Source: Stercorarius parasiticus (Eukaryota; Chordata; Aves; Charadriiformes; Stercorariidae). From it: a stretch of 64,000 bases of DNA. The stretch spans positions 434,001-498,000 of the forward strand of contig VWZL01001368.1 of NCBI GenBank assembly GCA_013396915.1, read 5' to 3'. The notes beneath the pieces were generated by a model, which saw only the letters and a list, made by a program, of their open reading frames with translations, was not told the DNA's origin and made no database searches. This document shows positions 34,670 to 46,075 of this stretch, one piece after another (position 1 is the stretch's first letter; every line of letters starts with the position of its first letter). The translations under genes were made by a program, and so were the position numbers.

Positions 34670-36696
34670 ATATGTACATGTAAGAGATAACTCTAGAGCA
34701 AGGCTATGTTAGATGTTCTGATAACGTTACACCTTGTCTTAGCCCAAAGGACATATTGACCTCTTTCTACATCCTACAAAGGTCCCAGTTCATGCCTTGG
34801 CAATAGTAAGTGGCAAGTCAAGTATGGAGACAGGAGATCCCTTGGGTTACTCTCTGAGTTGAAACGAGAATACGAGATCTGTTCAGATGATCCTCATATT
34901 CTCTGGAGCTCTAGTTAATGACTTATTTTTACCACAGTTGTGAAAAACACAGGAGGAACATCATGGCTTTTGGCGAAATGTGGTTGATAGTTCTTGTAGG
35001 TCTTCCTGCTGCCTGCGGTAACAAGAAAAGCAAATGACTCTGGAAATGCTACAGAGGCAGGGGTTCCTTCTACCCACCCCCCCCCCCAAGGAAACAAGGA
35101 AATACCATACATAAAAGCTTGATTTTGGCTAGATAATACATATTAATCCCCTAGCTTATGAGCAGTGATCTCACTACAAAACACAACAATAATTCATCTC
35201 AGTGAATTATCTCTCCACATGCAGCCACAACTACACATGTTCTCACTAAATGTTCTTGAACAAGAAGAAGATATTTAAAATGTAAAATTATTATGGCCTG
35301 TTATAAATTAAGAAAAAAATACATCTATGATACATCTGAGGTGGTTTTTCCCCTCCTCCTCTCTGAATGATTTTTTAAATGGCTTTCCTTGTCACAGCTG
35401 AACTGGAAGGTCAATTTTTGATTCTTTTCTGAGCATTTACTCAGCCTCATACCAAACTGAAAAATTATGGCTTTGAGTGCTGCTGGATTGAGAGAAACAC
35501 TGCTGAAACATTTAACAACAGTAAAGCTCTTTTCTGGAAACCAGTAACTTTTCTGTAAGACAAGAAAGAAGAATGAAATCCTCACTCCATTAAAACAAAG
35601 AGCACATTGCCATTGAATTCTCACTGAATTCAAAGAGGCCTAAATAGCATCCTGAAAATCTTATATCTTCAAATAACTACTGCTTTCTCGTACCTTCTCT
35701 TGTTTCTTGCTCCTTTAATACCAAAGCAAGAAACATAGCAGAGAAAAACAAACTGAATTACAGAAGGCAAAACTCCCTTACTTTGTTTAGCCCTTTAAAT
35801 TGCAAACAAACCCATTAAAGAAAAGATCCACTGAAGTAGAAAGGGGATGAGAAAGATTCAAATAATTAGTGTTTATTTTTCATATTGCATTAACACCTAG
35901 AGGTGTCAGTCTTCATTAGAATCTCTATGCAAGTTCTGCATATTCACACTCCAAGAGAAGATTATGTCCCGTAAGAGGCTAGTAAAACCAAAACATTTAA
36001 AAAAATGAATCAAAAGAAACCAGAAGAAAGCTGGGAATAAAACAATGTTATCTCCATTGTCAAAATGGAGATCTCAGGCTCCAAGTGATGCACTGTTTTG
36101 GACAAAGCTACCCACTTTTAGAGTGGCAGAGGTAAAAAACCAACAAATTTTAATGAGGAATGCATTCACATCCAAATAGTCAATCCTAAAATTACTTTCT
36201 CAATGCTTTCCTCTTTCAAACAGTTTACAGAAATAAATGTGTATTTTATGTCACCAGTGTATATACACATCAAGTGTATATTTATTTATATCACCAAACA
36301 CACACATGAGAATATAACATTCATTACAATAGTTTCAGGGTTTTATTTATTTATTTTTTTACATTCTGTATTACTCACATTCCTTGGTTTGAAACAAGTT
36401 TGTTTTCCCTCTGTCATTCCTATAGCTACTTAATAACCATTAAGGGTTAAAAGTTCTTCTTATTTTTGATTATGTGCAAGAATGAGAAACTGGGTACTTA
36501 GGTATTATCTGTGCTTAACAGAGAAGAATTCCTAATAAACATTCATCATAGCAATGAACTGATAACTCTGTTCCCTTCAAACGCAAAGGGTTTAGCCAAA
36601 GTTGGCAGAAACAGGAGCATATTGCCACCACTCATAACAAGAGCTAGCCAGGTTAAACTGAGTGGTACACAGTGAGCTCTGCACAGCTGGGCAATT

Positions 36697-36740
36697 ACAC
36701 ACACACACATATACACACACACACATATATATATGTATAT
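36697..36740. repeat. AC/AT dinucleotide microsatellite
   Basis: Two (AC)n blocks interrupted by ATAT, ending in a short (AT)n run and GTATAT. The tract is interrupted and moderately short, about 44 bp. Confidence 0.9.
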
Positions 36741-38724
36741 GGTAACGTACCTGGCAGAGTCTTACAAAAAACTAGAACTCTTCCCATGAGCTTGTCTGCT
36801 GTGCTGACAGTCAGCAAACATTGATACTCTCAAAACAGGTATTCAGAATGGGTCTATGTATGATGGCATACATACCAGTATTTGAGTACACCAAAACTTT
36901 TTTAGCTTACTGGATATATTTCTTTTTGAGACTTAATGGATTTAGTAGATGTTAGTTAATTACAACTTTTTAAAACTAATTATTCTTCAAATCCATCAAT
37001 GAAAAACTTGAGCAAATTACTTTGACTCAAGTAATTTTCTCTATTTGTGCCTTATCCTGTCCTACATCCAAAGTTCACTAAATGGGGGAGAATGGCTTTT
37101 AGCCTGAAAACTTTCAGTGATCCATATGTAGGCTAGTCCCACAAACACATACATCAGTGCAGCCTGAGGAGGCAGAGCACTTCCTGGAAGAGGTAGAAAT
37201 AAGCCATGAGAAGCATGAACTTCTCAAGCACCTCTTACTACAACGTCTCTTTAACTGCACCTAGACTAGCTTTCTACGTTCAGAGTCTACTTTATCCCAG
37301 TAGTTCTGTGTGTATGTGTGCATGCACACAGAGAAGATTCAACTCACTGTGTGCTATAGCAAAGTTTCCATCCAATAATAGAAAGTTCAGCTACTGGCAA
37401 TGCCTTAGCCTCTCCAATAATTTATACTGCATAAACATTAGAACTTGAAGCCAATTCAAACTCTCATTACAATTAGAAACACATTTCCACTTGTCATCAT
37501 TTTTTTTCCTGTTTGTCTACATCAGATACAAATTGGTTATCTATTATATCTATTATGAAGGCATTAATGAAAACTTAGGTTACAAAGGAACAGTTACTAC
37601 TTTAGATTAAAAGCTAAATTAATTTTGGTTCACTGCATACTAAAATTACTATCACTCGCCTCAAGAAAGAAACAGCAGGTGAAATTTAAAAAAAAAAATC
37701 AAAACTATTTAAGAGAACTGGGAAGCAAATTACCATATCCCACTAATGGTTATAAGGCATTGGAGCCAACTCCACCAAAGTGGCTGGAAAATTTTATCAT
37801 ATATTAAGTTGCGTAGCGCTTCATGACTGCGATAAATCATAAAGCATTTTATCCTGTAGAAATAATTGCTGCTGTTAAGAATGCTATAAGTATTTTTTTA
37901 AAGATAAAATATATGATCTTAACCTTAGTGGTCTGCCACACTGATGCTCGTGCTAAGCTGTGAATCTAGGAAAACAACATTCCCTAGAGAAAGGAAATGG
38001 CACTCAAGATTGGACGTTTGAAATGTTTGGAGTGCTCTTTTTAAGAGTGCAGAGTCTAGCCCAAGTTTTCCAACCCAGACTAAACTGAGAGTCCTAAAAT
38101 ATAAGCACAGAGAAGCACAGACTGTACAAACTCCCTTTGAGCAGGTCAGACAAGCCAGAGTAAATGGTACTCTATGGGTTAGCTAATGTACTCTGACTCT
38201 CAGCTTATAAACCTCCTAAGCCAAGAGGACTATGTGGCTTTTGGACTCACTTTTGGCTTTTGCTCTGCCTGTTCATATAGACATGACTCTATCCCTACCT
38301 CAGTTGTACACAAGTACTCTTGCTCTCAAAAAAGACCTGGTGACAAATAGGTAGCCTGTATCGCACAGGGTTTCACTGTGGTTTAAACGCTGGTCTTTCT
38401 CTTCTCTCCTCTGAGTAGAGGAGAAAGAAGAATTATATAAATTCCTGGAGACAGATGCTGAGACATAGGACATGGAAAAGCCACGCCCAGCCCCACTTTC
38501 CCTCTCCTGCAAAGATGCTCACACGGAAGAGGCCAAGAGTAGATTTTGCAAGTAGGTTGATTTGCGTGAGTTTTTCTGTGAAGTTGTACTAAGCCTGCAA
38601 GATTCTTTATGGACCGAGGAGCAGACACTTTTTTTTTCCTTTTTTTCTTTTTTTTAAATTGCTGTGAATTCCCATGGCTTACAGAGTAGAGGGGACAGCC
38701 TTTGTAGAACTACTATTGCCAGGG

Positions 38725-38741
38725 AAAAAAAAAAAAAAAAA
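38725..38741. repeat. Poly-A run, 17 bases
   Basis: An uninterrupted A run lying about 25 bp before the degenerate antisense CR1 relic. It is not at the relic's 3' end in a way that suggests a tail, because the relic is on the opposite strand and CR1 elements do not end in poly-A. Confidence 0.85.
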
Positions 38742-38766
38742 GATGTCCAAGAGAAGATTTATCAGC

Positions 38767-39035
38767 TTAGACCAAAGATCTGACTAGTCCAGTGTCCTTC
38801 CTCTAACAGTGTCCTTAAATTGAGGTACAGATAGGATTATATTTTTTCTCTGCTCTGTGTATCACTTTATTTCTGTCCACACTGAATTTAATCTGCCATT
38901 TTATTGACCAGTCAACTCAATCTTGTCAGATCCTTCTGCAATTCTTCAGCCAGCCTTGCCCTGAATACCCCAATTAACGTAGCACCATTAGCTGACTATC
39001 ACCTCCCTGCTCACCCCCTTTTCAGGTCAGTTATT
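38767..39035 (-). mobile_element. Ancient CR1-type LINE relic, antisense
   Basis: Translating the - strand over about 38925-38860 gives WSIKWQIKFSVDRNKVI. This closely parallels the CR1 ORF2 segment WATKWQMKFNVDKCKVMHIG that follows the reverse transcriptase core in reptile and bird elements. Upstream on the - strand (about 39025-38930), pieces such as EKGVSREV and the equivalent of ELQKDLTKL are visible after allowing frame shifts. The + strand at 38770-38812, 'gaccaaagatctgactagtc' and what follows, resembles the far 3' region of the same element class, so the middle appears deleted. All frames are broken and divergence is high, indicating a very old insertion. Confidence 0.6.
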
Positions 39036-41786
39036 TTTTCCCTGCCGGTCTGTCCGTGCAAGGCAACTTCCATGAAAAATAGCAAGAGGTGCAACCTACC
39101 CAACTCACCCTCCACTGTTGACCTGTCTTTTCACAAACCTAACCTTTCTGCAAGACACTGATTAGCGAGCAGTAGGGCTGTGGCAATAGCAACAGAGTTT
39201 TGAAAGGTTCAAAATAAAACACTCAAGTCATTATCCAGCAATCTGGCAATCAAATTATATTGCTAAGGTACTCAATGAGCCATACTTCCCCACTTATAAG
39301 CAGTAAGTCAAACAAATGGGTTTAAATAAAGAGAAGTGTGCTGGAAGAGGAGAAAAACGTTTTGGAAATGGATTAGGAAAACCTAAACAATCCCATAGGC
39401 AATACTATCTTTTCCCCAGAATATGCCAGCAATAGCCTCTGTACTAAAACTGCTGAAATAGCTCCTTGTCCAGCTGCAGCACTCGCCATTTCATATCCAA
39501 GACTGCAATGAATGAGCAGATTCATCTGATGCCCCTGATAGCACATCCTCTCTTCCCAGGTGCTATGCCCTCTCACAACTTTACGGAGAGTTCTTTGCTC
39601 CTGAAGCTCTTTAGGGGTAATGCCTTAGACCAGCACCCCTGAAGGCCAAGACCTCCACTGCTATGGGCTTACACCCTGCTTTCTGTCAGACAGTCCCAAA
39701 AGTCACTTTGCTAAGTGCACTCTCTATCGGCACCACTAGCCAGGCTGCCCATTAACCTGCTGCCATTAACAGTGCCGGCCCCTGGTCATTCCTACTAGTT
39801 GGGTTCATTAATTGTTCCACCTCATTGCTGCCTGCTTCTCACACTTACTCTACTTCTCGGCCCTCTCAGTCCATGAGTTTGCAGACTGCAAGTTTACACT
39901 TACCCACCCACAGCGTTGTCAGCGCTTTCTGAGAGGATATGATGACATACAGCTTCTGTACACCGACCTGGCAACAACAGAGATTTCCTAAACACAGCCT
40001 TTCTCTTTCTTCCAGAAATCTCTCTCAACTACCTTTCTTTGCCAAAGGATGCTTCGCTTCAGGCTGTAGGCCATAATTAATAGCTCGATTGACCCCAGTC
40101 CATTAGGTACAGGTGGGCTGCCCACACATTTTGCCAGAAGAGCATAAGTATATTTATGATAATTAAAACCTAACAGACTTAATAGGAACACCCCAAAAAA
40201 GAACACGCGTATGAATGAAATTTGTTTAGACCTGGCCAGCTTTCCTTTCCTCTCAAGCTGATAGAGGACTCCTACTACTAGACCCACAAGGTCATGTGGG
40301 ACCACAGAAGCCCACCAGCATATGATGCTCTTAGGAAGACCTCAGGAAGCGCTCCCCTGTTCTTAGGCTTCATGCTTGTAGTCATAGAAAGGTTTTCTGG
40401 TATGCATAAGACACTCATAGCTAAAAACAAATTCCTAAGTAAGCTCACTTTTAATTTCTTTGTTAGAGGAAATAATTCCAAGTAATTTTGGGTAATAATC
40501 ATGAAATGTATAGCTTGTATAGATTGTGTCCTTACAGAAAGCACCAGTTTAGGACTAAAGAACGAAATCAGCAGAGCTGGCAGGAATGACAAAAACCAGC
40601 TCTAAAGACAGTGCTGTTGCCTTCTCTTCAGTCCTTATTTTTGTAAAATGCAGATGTGTTCTGCTGTCCAGAAAGACCTGACAAAAAAAAAATTTGAAAA
40701 GAAAAAAAGTACCCCATGATGGAGACAGGCCCATGAATACATACTTATGGAAGGAGAGAAGTAGCAAAAAGCACTTACTATAGCTATAAACACAACCAGA
40801 TATGTCTTTTGTGCTTCAATTCTTTTTAGTCTGCAGGTATATCTTGTCATGGCACTCATCTTTTTCAGTTATGGACCTACATATAGAAGTCCGTACTTTC
40901 ACTAACTCTAATTAATCTACTGTAGCACCCACTAACCTGGGTGTCACTGTGAAGGACTCCAAGAAAAAAAAAAAAAATCAGCATTAAAATTCAGTAACCG
41001 CTAAGTGGAGAAAGACAGGCCAGTGACAGGTGACCAGACTAATTCACATTCCATTTATAAGCTGATTACGCAGATTTAATGCATAGCTGTGAAAATCAAC
41101 AGCGGCTTCTATTATCCTAAGCCATCTCTCTCTCCTCTGCTCCAGCAGATAATTTGGTGGGGAGGCTTCATATGAACGCACAGCGGTTAGAGATTCTCAG
41201 AAGAGGGCCCTGACCTGCAGCATCCACTCCAGCTGGGAATCAGGCTGACACAGCTTTAAATCATGACACAACTTGCATGTCCTCAGACAGGCCCTCTCCC
41301 TCCTAACAGACAAATTATTCCCTCCAGCTAGGTTGTCCCAAAAGCCCAATGGGGATTTTATCCTTCTTAGGAGAACAGCTGTCACATGAGAAAGGAAGGA
41401 AATATTTATACTTTTTAATTAAGAAAGATAACTATTTTCCATTATGTTATGTGGACCTCCCACATAACATAGTGCTGGGTGCAGTTCTAATACTCTTGGT
41501 TAGATAATAGCCAAAAACCAGCAGCAATGTATACTGAAAGATCAAAACATAAAAGTAAACTATCTTCTTTTGCAACATTAGCCTTTGAATATGTGAGAGT
41601 GAACAAATCCTGGCAATTAATGACTCAGTATTTAAAATTAAGGGAAAGAAATAGAATCCTTGCCCAATTTGTTGGCAAAGAGTGAAGGCTAAGTGAATAG
41701 CATTTGCTACCGTTTTTTGCAATAGGTAGAGTTAGTGTGTTGTCTGAATTTTTCCTTTTTTCAGCTTACTTCTATCAAATATTTAT

Positions 41787-41811
41787 AATGCTACTTTATA
41801 AAAGTAGCATT
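41787..41811. repeat. Perfect hairpin, 11-bp stem and 3-base loop
   Basis: AATGCTACTTT (41787-41797), ATA, and AAAGTAGCATT (41801-41811) form a perfect inverted repeat. It is the longest perfect stem I noticed. It is too short for a microRNA precursor and lacks a T-rich tail or an adjacent gene that would suggest a function. It may be the remnant of a foldback insertion or chance. Confidence 0.8.
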
Positions 41812-42026
41812 TTATGGTTTAATTCTTCTTTGAGTTAGCCATTTGAACAAAGGTTGGAGATTGTTGCAGTTTGTTGTATGGTTCCAATTAAAGGACATAC
41901 TATGGAGATTTCAAAATCAAACAGGCAAATGTCAATTGGAAAATTCTTCTTTTTTCCCCCTCTGAAATTTAGAATGTAATATTATTTCAAGATCTTGAAA
42001 AACCTCTTTTCTGGTTTTCCATTAAA

Positions 42027-42050
42027 AAAACAAAACAAAACAAAACAAAA
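42027..42050. repeat. (AAAAC)n microsatellite
   Basis: Four to five uninterrupted AAAAC units follow an A-rich start (42024-42030) and decay into ACCAAAC. Confidence 0.9.
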
Positions 42051-42410
42051 ACCAAACAGTAGCCAAAAGGCAATGAATGGAATCAGAACCAAGAAGGATA
42101 AAGAAAAAGAGCATTGTATTTGCCAGGATCACTAGAAGTCTGTTTTAAAGCTAAGTTGCAACAGGAAGGGAGCTTTGATTTCAAACAGTGCTTTAAAGTG
42201 AAGGATCCCTTCCAAATGCTATTACCAAGCAGATCCTATTGTGATGGTAATGACATGTTGCGTGGGAAGTAGTGGTTTTACTTGGACGCAAAGGGAAAGA
42301 ACATCGCCATGATTGATGTACCAGATGAGGGTCAAACCACATAATCACTAACTCTCACACTGCCCAATGCAGTGGGATTGGGTTACTTAAGAATCTAAGA
42401 TTTCTGAAGT

Positions 42411-42431
42411 TTATTATTATTATTATTATTT
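42411..42431. repeat. (TTA)7 microsatellite
   Basis: Seven uninterrupted TTA units. No gene context. Confidence 0.93.
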
Positions 42432-45400
42432 AGTTGTAATGGTGAAAATATTTCACAAATTAAATGCATTGTCTCTTAAGAGGATGTCACTAATATTTGA
42501 TTTACTTTCCACTGGTGTGCAACAAGTTCCACTAAATTCTCTTTGCAGCTACCATATCGCAGTAATGCTTTGACTGAATAAGACCACCCACAAGTTATTT
42601 GATAGTTCAGAAAGTTCTAGAAAGATTGTGCAAAGAAAAAGTGTGAAGCAACTAATGATGAAACTCACATTTATCAGCCCTTAATACTCAAATTTCAATG
42701 TTCATATGTTGAAGGTTAACCACGGGTTTAAACTCACATATAGAAAGGATAATATCTTCCTGGAGAAGCACTTTGCAGAAGTGGCGTGAAAAAAAACCAA
42801 AACAACAAACAGAAAACATTCCTTAGATAAAGATTATAAATGCACTCATGCCATAGCTAATGCATATTTTAGCTTCTGCACTACTGAATTCAGAAGGAAA
42901 ACTAGTGATGATTTCAATGAATGCAGGATCAAATCCTTAGCTCCGCTTCAAACAGCCTCCTACTTGGCAAAACATCCAGTTCCATATATGAAGTCAATGA
43001 CAATTTAATGCATGCTTAAAACGCTTTTCTGAATTGACAGATCTAGGATTCCGTTCAGATTGTTGAACTGTAGAACTGGGAGCCTGGTGCACAACAGTGT
43101 GCCCCTAGAGAGGCCTGCCATGTGTCGCATAGACCTTCCACTTTCTCCTTAGCTGAAGCAGCCTCCAAGACTAACTGCCTCTGCTATTTAAGTCTGCATC
43201 AGTTTTCAACTTCAAACAAACAGCATCAAGAAGCAGCTCAAACTGTTTCACTAAAATACACAAAAAACAGGAAAGTACAAACACTCTTAAAAGACAGAAA
43301 ACCTTCCACTTATTTTTATTTGTTAAGCGGATGATAAAAATTTGCATGGGTGTGACTGTAATTTTGAATTTAATGATGCAAACCCACATGATTTTTGATC
43401 ATCCACCATTTCGCCCAAATTCGAAAGGCTGAAAAATCATCTAATGGCTTAGATTTGTTCCTACTGGTTTGTTTCACTTCTCCTATGCCACTTCCTATTT
43501 AAAATGAAACATGTTGTAATAATCAATGGAAAGTTTATTATGGTTAACATGTACAGTGTTATTTTTTCCTAATGTAATTCCATTCACATTTGGTAGAAGA
43601 TTTCTTCCACAGCTAGATCATACGGTGCTTAAAATCCATTCAATTTTTACAGCTGTTAGTATTTTTCCCCCAATCAATACATTATATATACACACCAATC
43701 CCAGGAAGAGATCCTCTTTGCCCTGAAACAACCCATGTGGATCCTTAAAAGAGAACAAACAAGATTTTGAATCCTCTATACGAAACTAATTGCCCTTTAC
43801 ATTTCACTTCATAAGGCTCAAATGGCAACAACTTCTGTAGGTTGCCAACATCATTGATTGAATGAATCCAGACCAAATTCATGCCAGACTCTTTGCACAG
43901 CACAAAATCAGGCGCTGTCCCTCCTCAAATAATAATACCACACAACGGTATTTTTTCAGTGGGAATAATGGTTTGTTGGTCTCCAACACTTGGTTCTCTG
44001 CCATTGTGGAATTGAATTAAATCAGTCCCAGGTCACAAATAATTAAGTTAGACAGTGTCCGCTCTCGTAGGTTGTTAACGGACAGTAGGCCAAAGGAGAA
44101 AACTTCAGCTCTACTTGCTTGCCACGGTCTTCACTCATGGGAAATCTAGATTTGTCCAAGTCAGGGCAAAATGGTTCAGAACAACTGAAATTTGGTGCTG
44201 TCTTGGAAGAAGACTGAATTCAGCATTTCCAGCCTCTCTGTTATTATCCATTATTAACAGAGCTTTCCAGAACAATTCCTACTCTATGGAGTGGGAAGTT
44301 GTTTCTTCAGTAGCTATCCCAGAGAAAAAGTTACAGTTCATTTCATCAGTACAATATGGCTTGGAATGTGCTGTGGAAAGTACTTAGAGTACAGCTGATA
44401 TACAGTTTCAAGTTGAAATAAAATTTTCACCCACATTTTCAAAGCACTGGAAGGTCTCACACTAATAAAGCCCTGTTCTTTCTCTGAAAATTAATTTTCT
44501 GAGTCATTTAATTTAGATCAATAAAAATTTTCTTTCTGAATCAGACAGAATTTTTGTATGTGTCTTAAACCACTAAAGCCAAGAAATCCAGATTTAATAC
44601 TGAATTGATTTTCTTAATCATAACCTTACGCTGTTGATGATATCGTAGAGATTTCCAGTAAAAAAAGACATTACATCCCAGCTCTGCTATGAATGATGAA
44701 CTTTGAAGGAACAGATGTTAGATTCAGGTAAACCCCAAAATGTTTGGATGAGAATACGAATATTAGTCAGATTAACAAAATCTTTTGAGTCTAAAATGAA
44801 GAAAGAGGTCAGTTTTCTCTGAAGTTTCTAAAATTATACTTTTTAGAATAAAGTTAACTATCTTTGAGCTAATCTTCACTTTTAGATCTAAAATCTGAAT
44901 CCTGTCATTGACAGTAGTTACTAGAAAAAGAAGTAAGGTTAGCAGGAGTAGTACCTTTTCTTAGTGTATTTCCTAACAGAACAAACTATGTAAGTATCTC
45001 TATACACGAGCAAGTACTTATGAAAACATTCTTCTCCGATTTCCGCTATTTCTGTCTTTCTGTTAAAGTGCCAGGAAAACAGACCACATAAAATGACTTT
45101 CATTACTTCTGGTTCAGAAGAGACTTGGAAAAAAATGGAAAGAAAAAAGATTTTATTCTAATTTCTGAGCAAGGTCCAGACAGCCTTATGACAATTAAAA
45201 AGTTATAGCAGGGTGATTCAGAGAAGAAAGAGGTGGCATTTCTAAATGAACATGAGTGGTCAAGCCAATCAAAGGTGGAGGCATTGGGGGTGGAAGAGCC
45301 AAGAACCACAACTTTAAGGTATCAGTTGTGTTCCATTTGACATTGGGATTGCCAGTACCTGTGTAAGAGATTACTTACACCAGTACTCTCCTGCTCATTT

Positions 45401-45465
45401 CCTCTTTCCCCTTTCTTCTCCTTTCCTTCATCCAGTACATACAGGTCAGACCACATAACTGGTTA

Positions 45466-46075
45466 ATTCATGTTCAGGAAAATATTTCCAGGCACATGGA
45501 AGACAAGAAGGCAATTGGAAGTAGTCAGCATGAATTCACAAAGGGGAAGTCATATTTGACCGACCTGAGTGCCTTCTGCAATGAATTGACTAGCTTGGTG
45601 GATGAGGGGAGAGTTTTCACACCATCCCCTGTAAGATCCTCATACAGAAGCTGATGAAGTATAGACTGGATAAGCAGACAGTAACTTGGACTGAAAATTG
45701 GCTGAACATCCAGGCCCAAAGGGTGGTGATCAGTGGTATGAAGTCTAGATGGAGGTCAGTAACTAGCAGCATACCTCAGAAGAAGACAGAGCAAGGCTTT
45801 TTTCAATGGTATCCAGTGACAGAAGAGGAGGCAACGTGCACAAATGGAAACACAGGAGACTCTGAACATCAGGAGCCACTTTTTCACTGTGAGGGTGACT
45901 GAGCACTGATCCAGGTTGCCCAGTGAGGTGGTGGAGTCTCCATCTGTAGAGACATTCAAAACCTGGCTGGACACAGTCCCGGGCAGCTTGCTCTAGGTCA
46001 CCCTGCTTGAGCAAGCCAGTTAAACCAGATGACCTCCAAAGAGCCCTTTCAACCTACATCATTCTATGTCTCTGA
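45466..46075 (+). mobile_element. CR1 LINE, RT-region copy with internal deletions
   Basis: The start encodes the equivalent of HMEDKKAIGSSQHEFTKGKS, then LTDLSAFCNELTSLVDEGRV, the N-terminal side of the CR1 reverse transcriptase. The sequence then jumps to the equivalent of TIPCKILIQKLMKYRLD, so about a dozen codons covering RT motif A (normally YLDFSKAFD, with a catalytic Asp) are missing. It continues through KQTVTWTENWLNIQAQRVVI and VTSSIPQ (to about 45778). It then jumps again to the far C-terminus, the equivalent of RRGGNVHKWKHRRL near 45820-45864, removing motif C (YADD) and the thumb region. The 3' part contains 'ggtggtggagtctccatctg' and ends near 46075 with 'cattctatgtctctga', a decayed CR1 terminus. 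Catalytic residues are absent, so the copy is dead. Confidence 0.92.

Larger units (their letters stand above)
34121..38766. other. Unique A+T-rich noncoding DNA
   Basis: About 4.6 kb with no supported gene. It contains a 16-bp palindrome (34654-34669), a run of 11 C (35077-35087), an AC/AT microsatellite (36697-36740), TTTA-type simple sequence (36341-36360) and a 17-base poly-A run (38725-38741). Frames of up to 102 codons (35325-35633, -) are unrecognised. Confidence 0.55.
39036..45465. other. Unique noncoding DNA with microsatellites and a hairpin
   Basis: About 6.4 kb with no supported gene. Simple repeats occur at 42027-42050 and 42411-42431, and a strong 11-bp-stem hairpin at 41787-41811. 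An 8-bp-stem imperfect inverted repeat (CTCTGTTA/TAACAGAG) lies at 44236-44262. Frames of up to 105 codons (39988-40305, -) are unrecognised. Confidence 0.55.

Noticed and set aside
45654..45902. 82-codon open frame as an independent gene
   Set aside because: It is the frame-shifted remnant of CR1 ORF2 RT sequence and is covered by the mobile-element entry.
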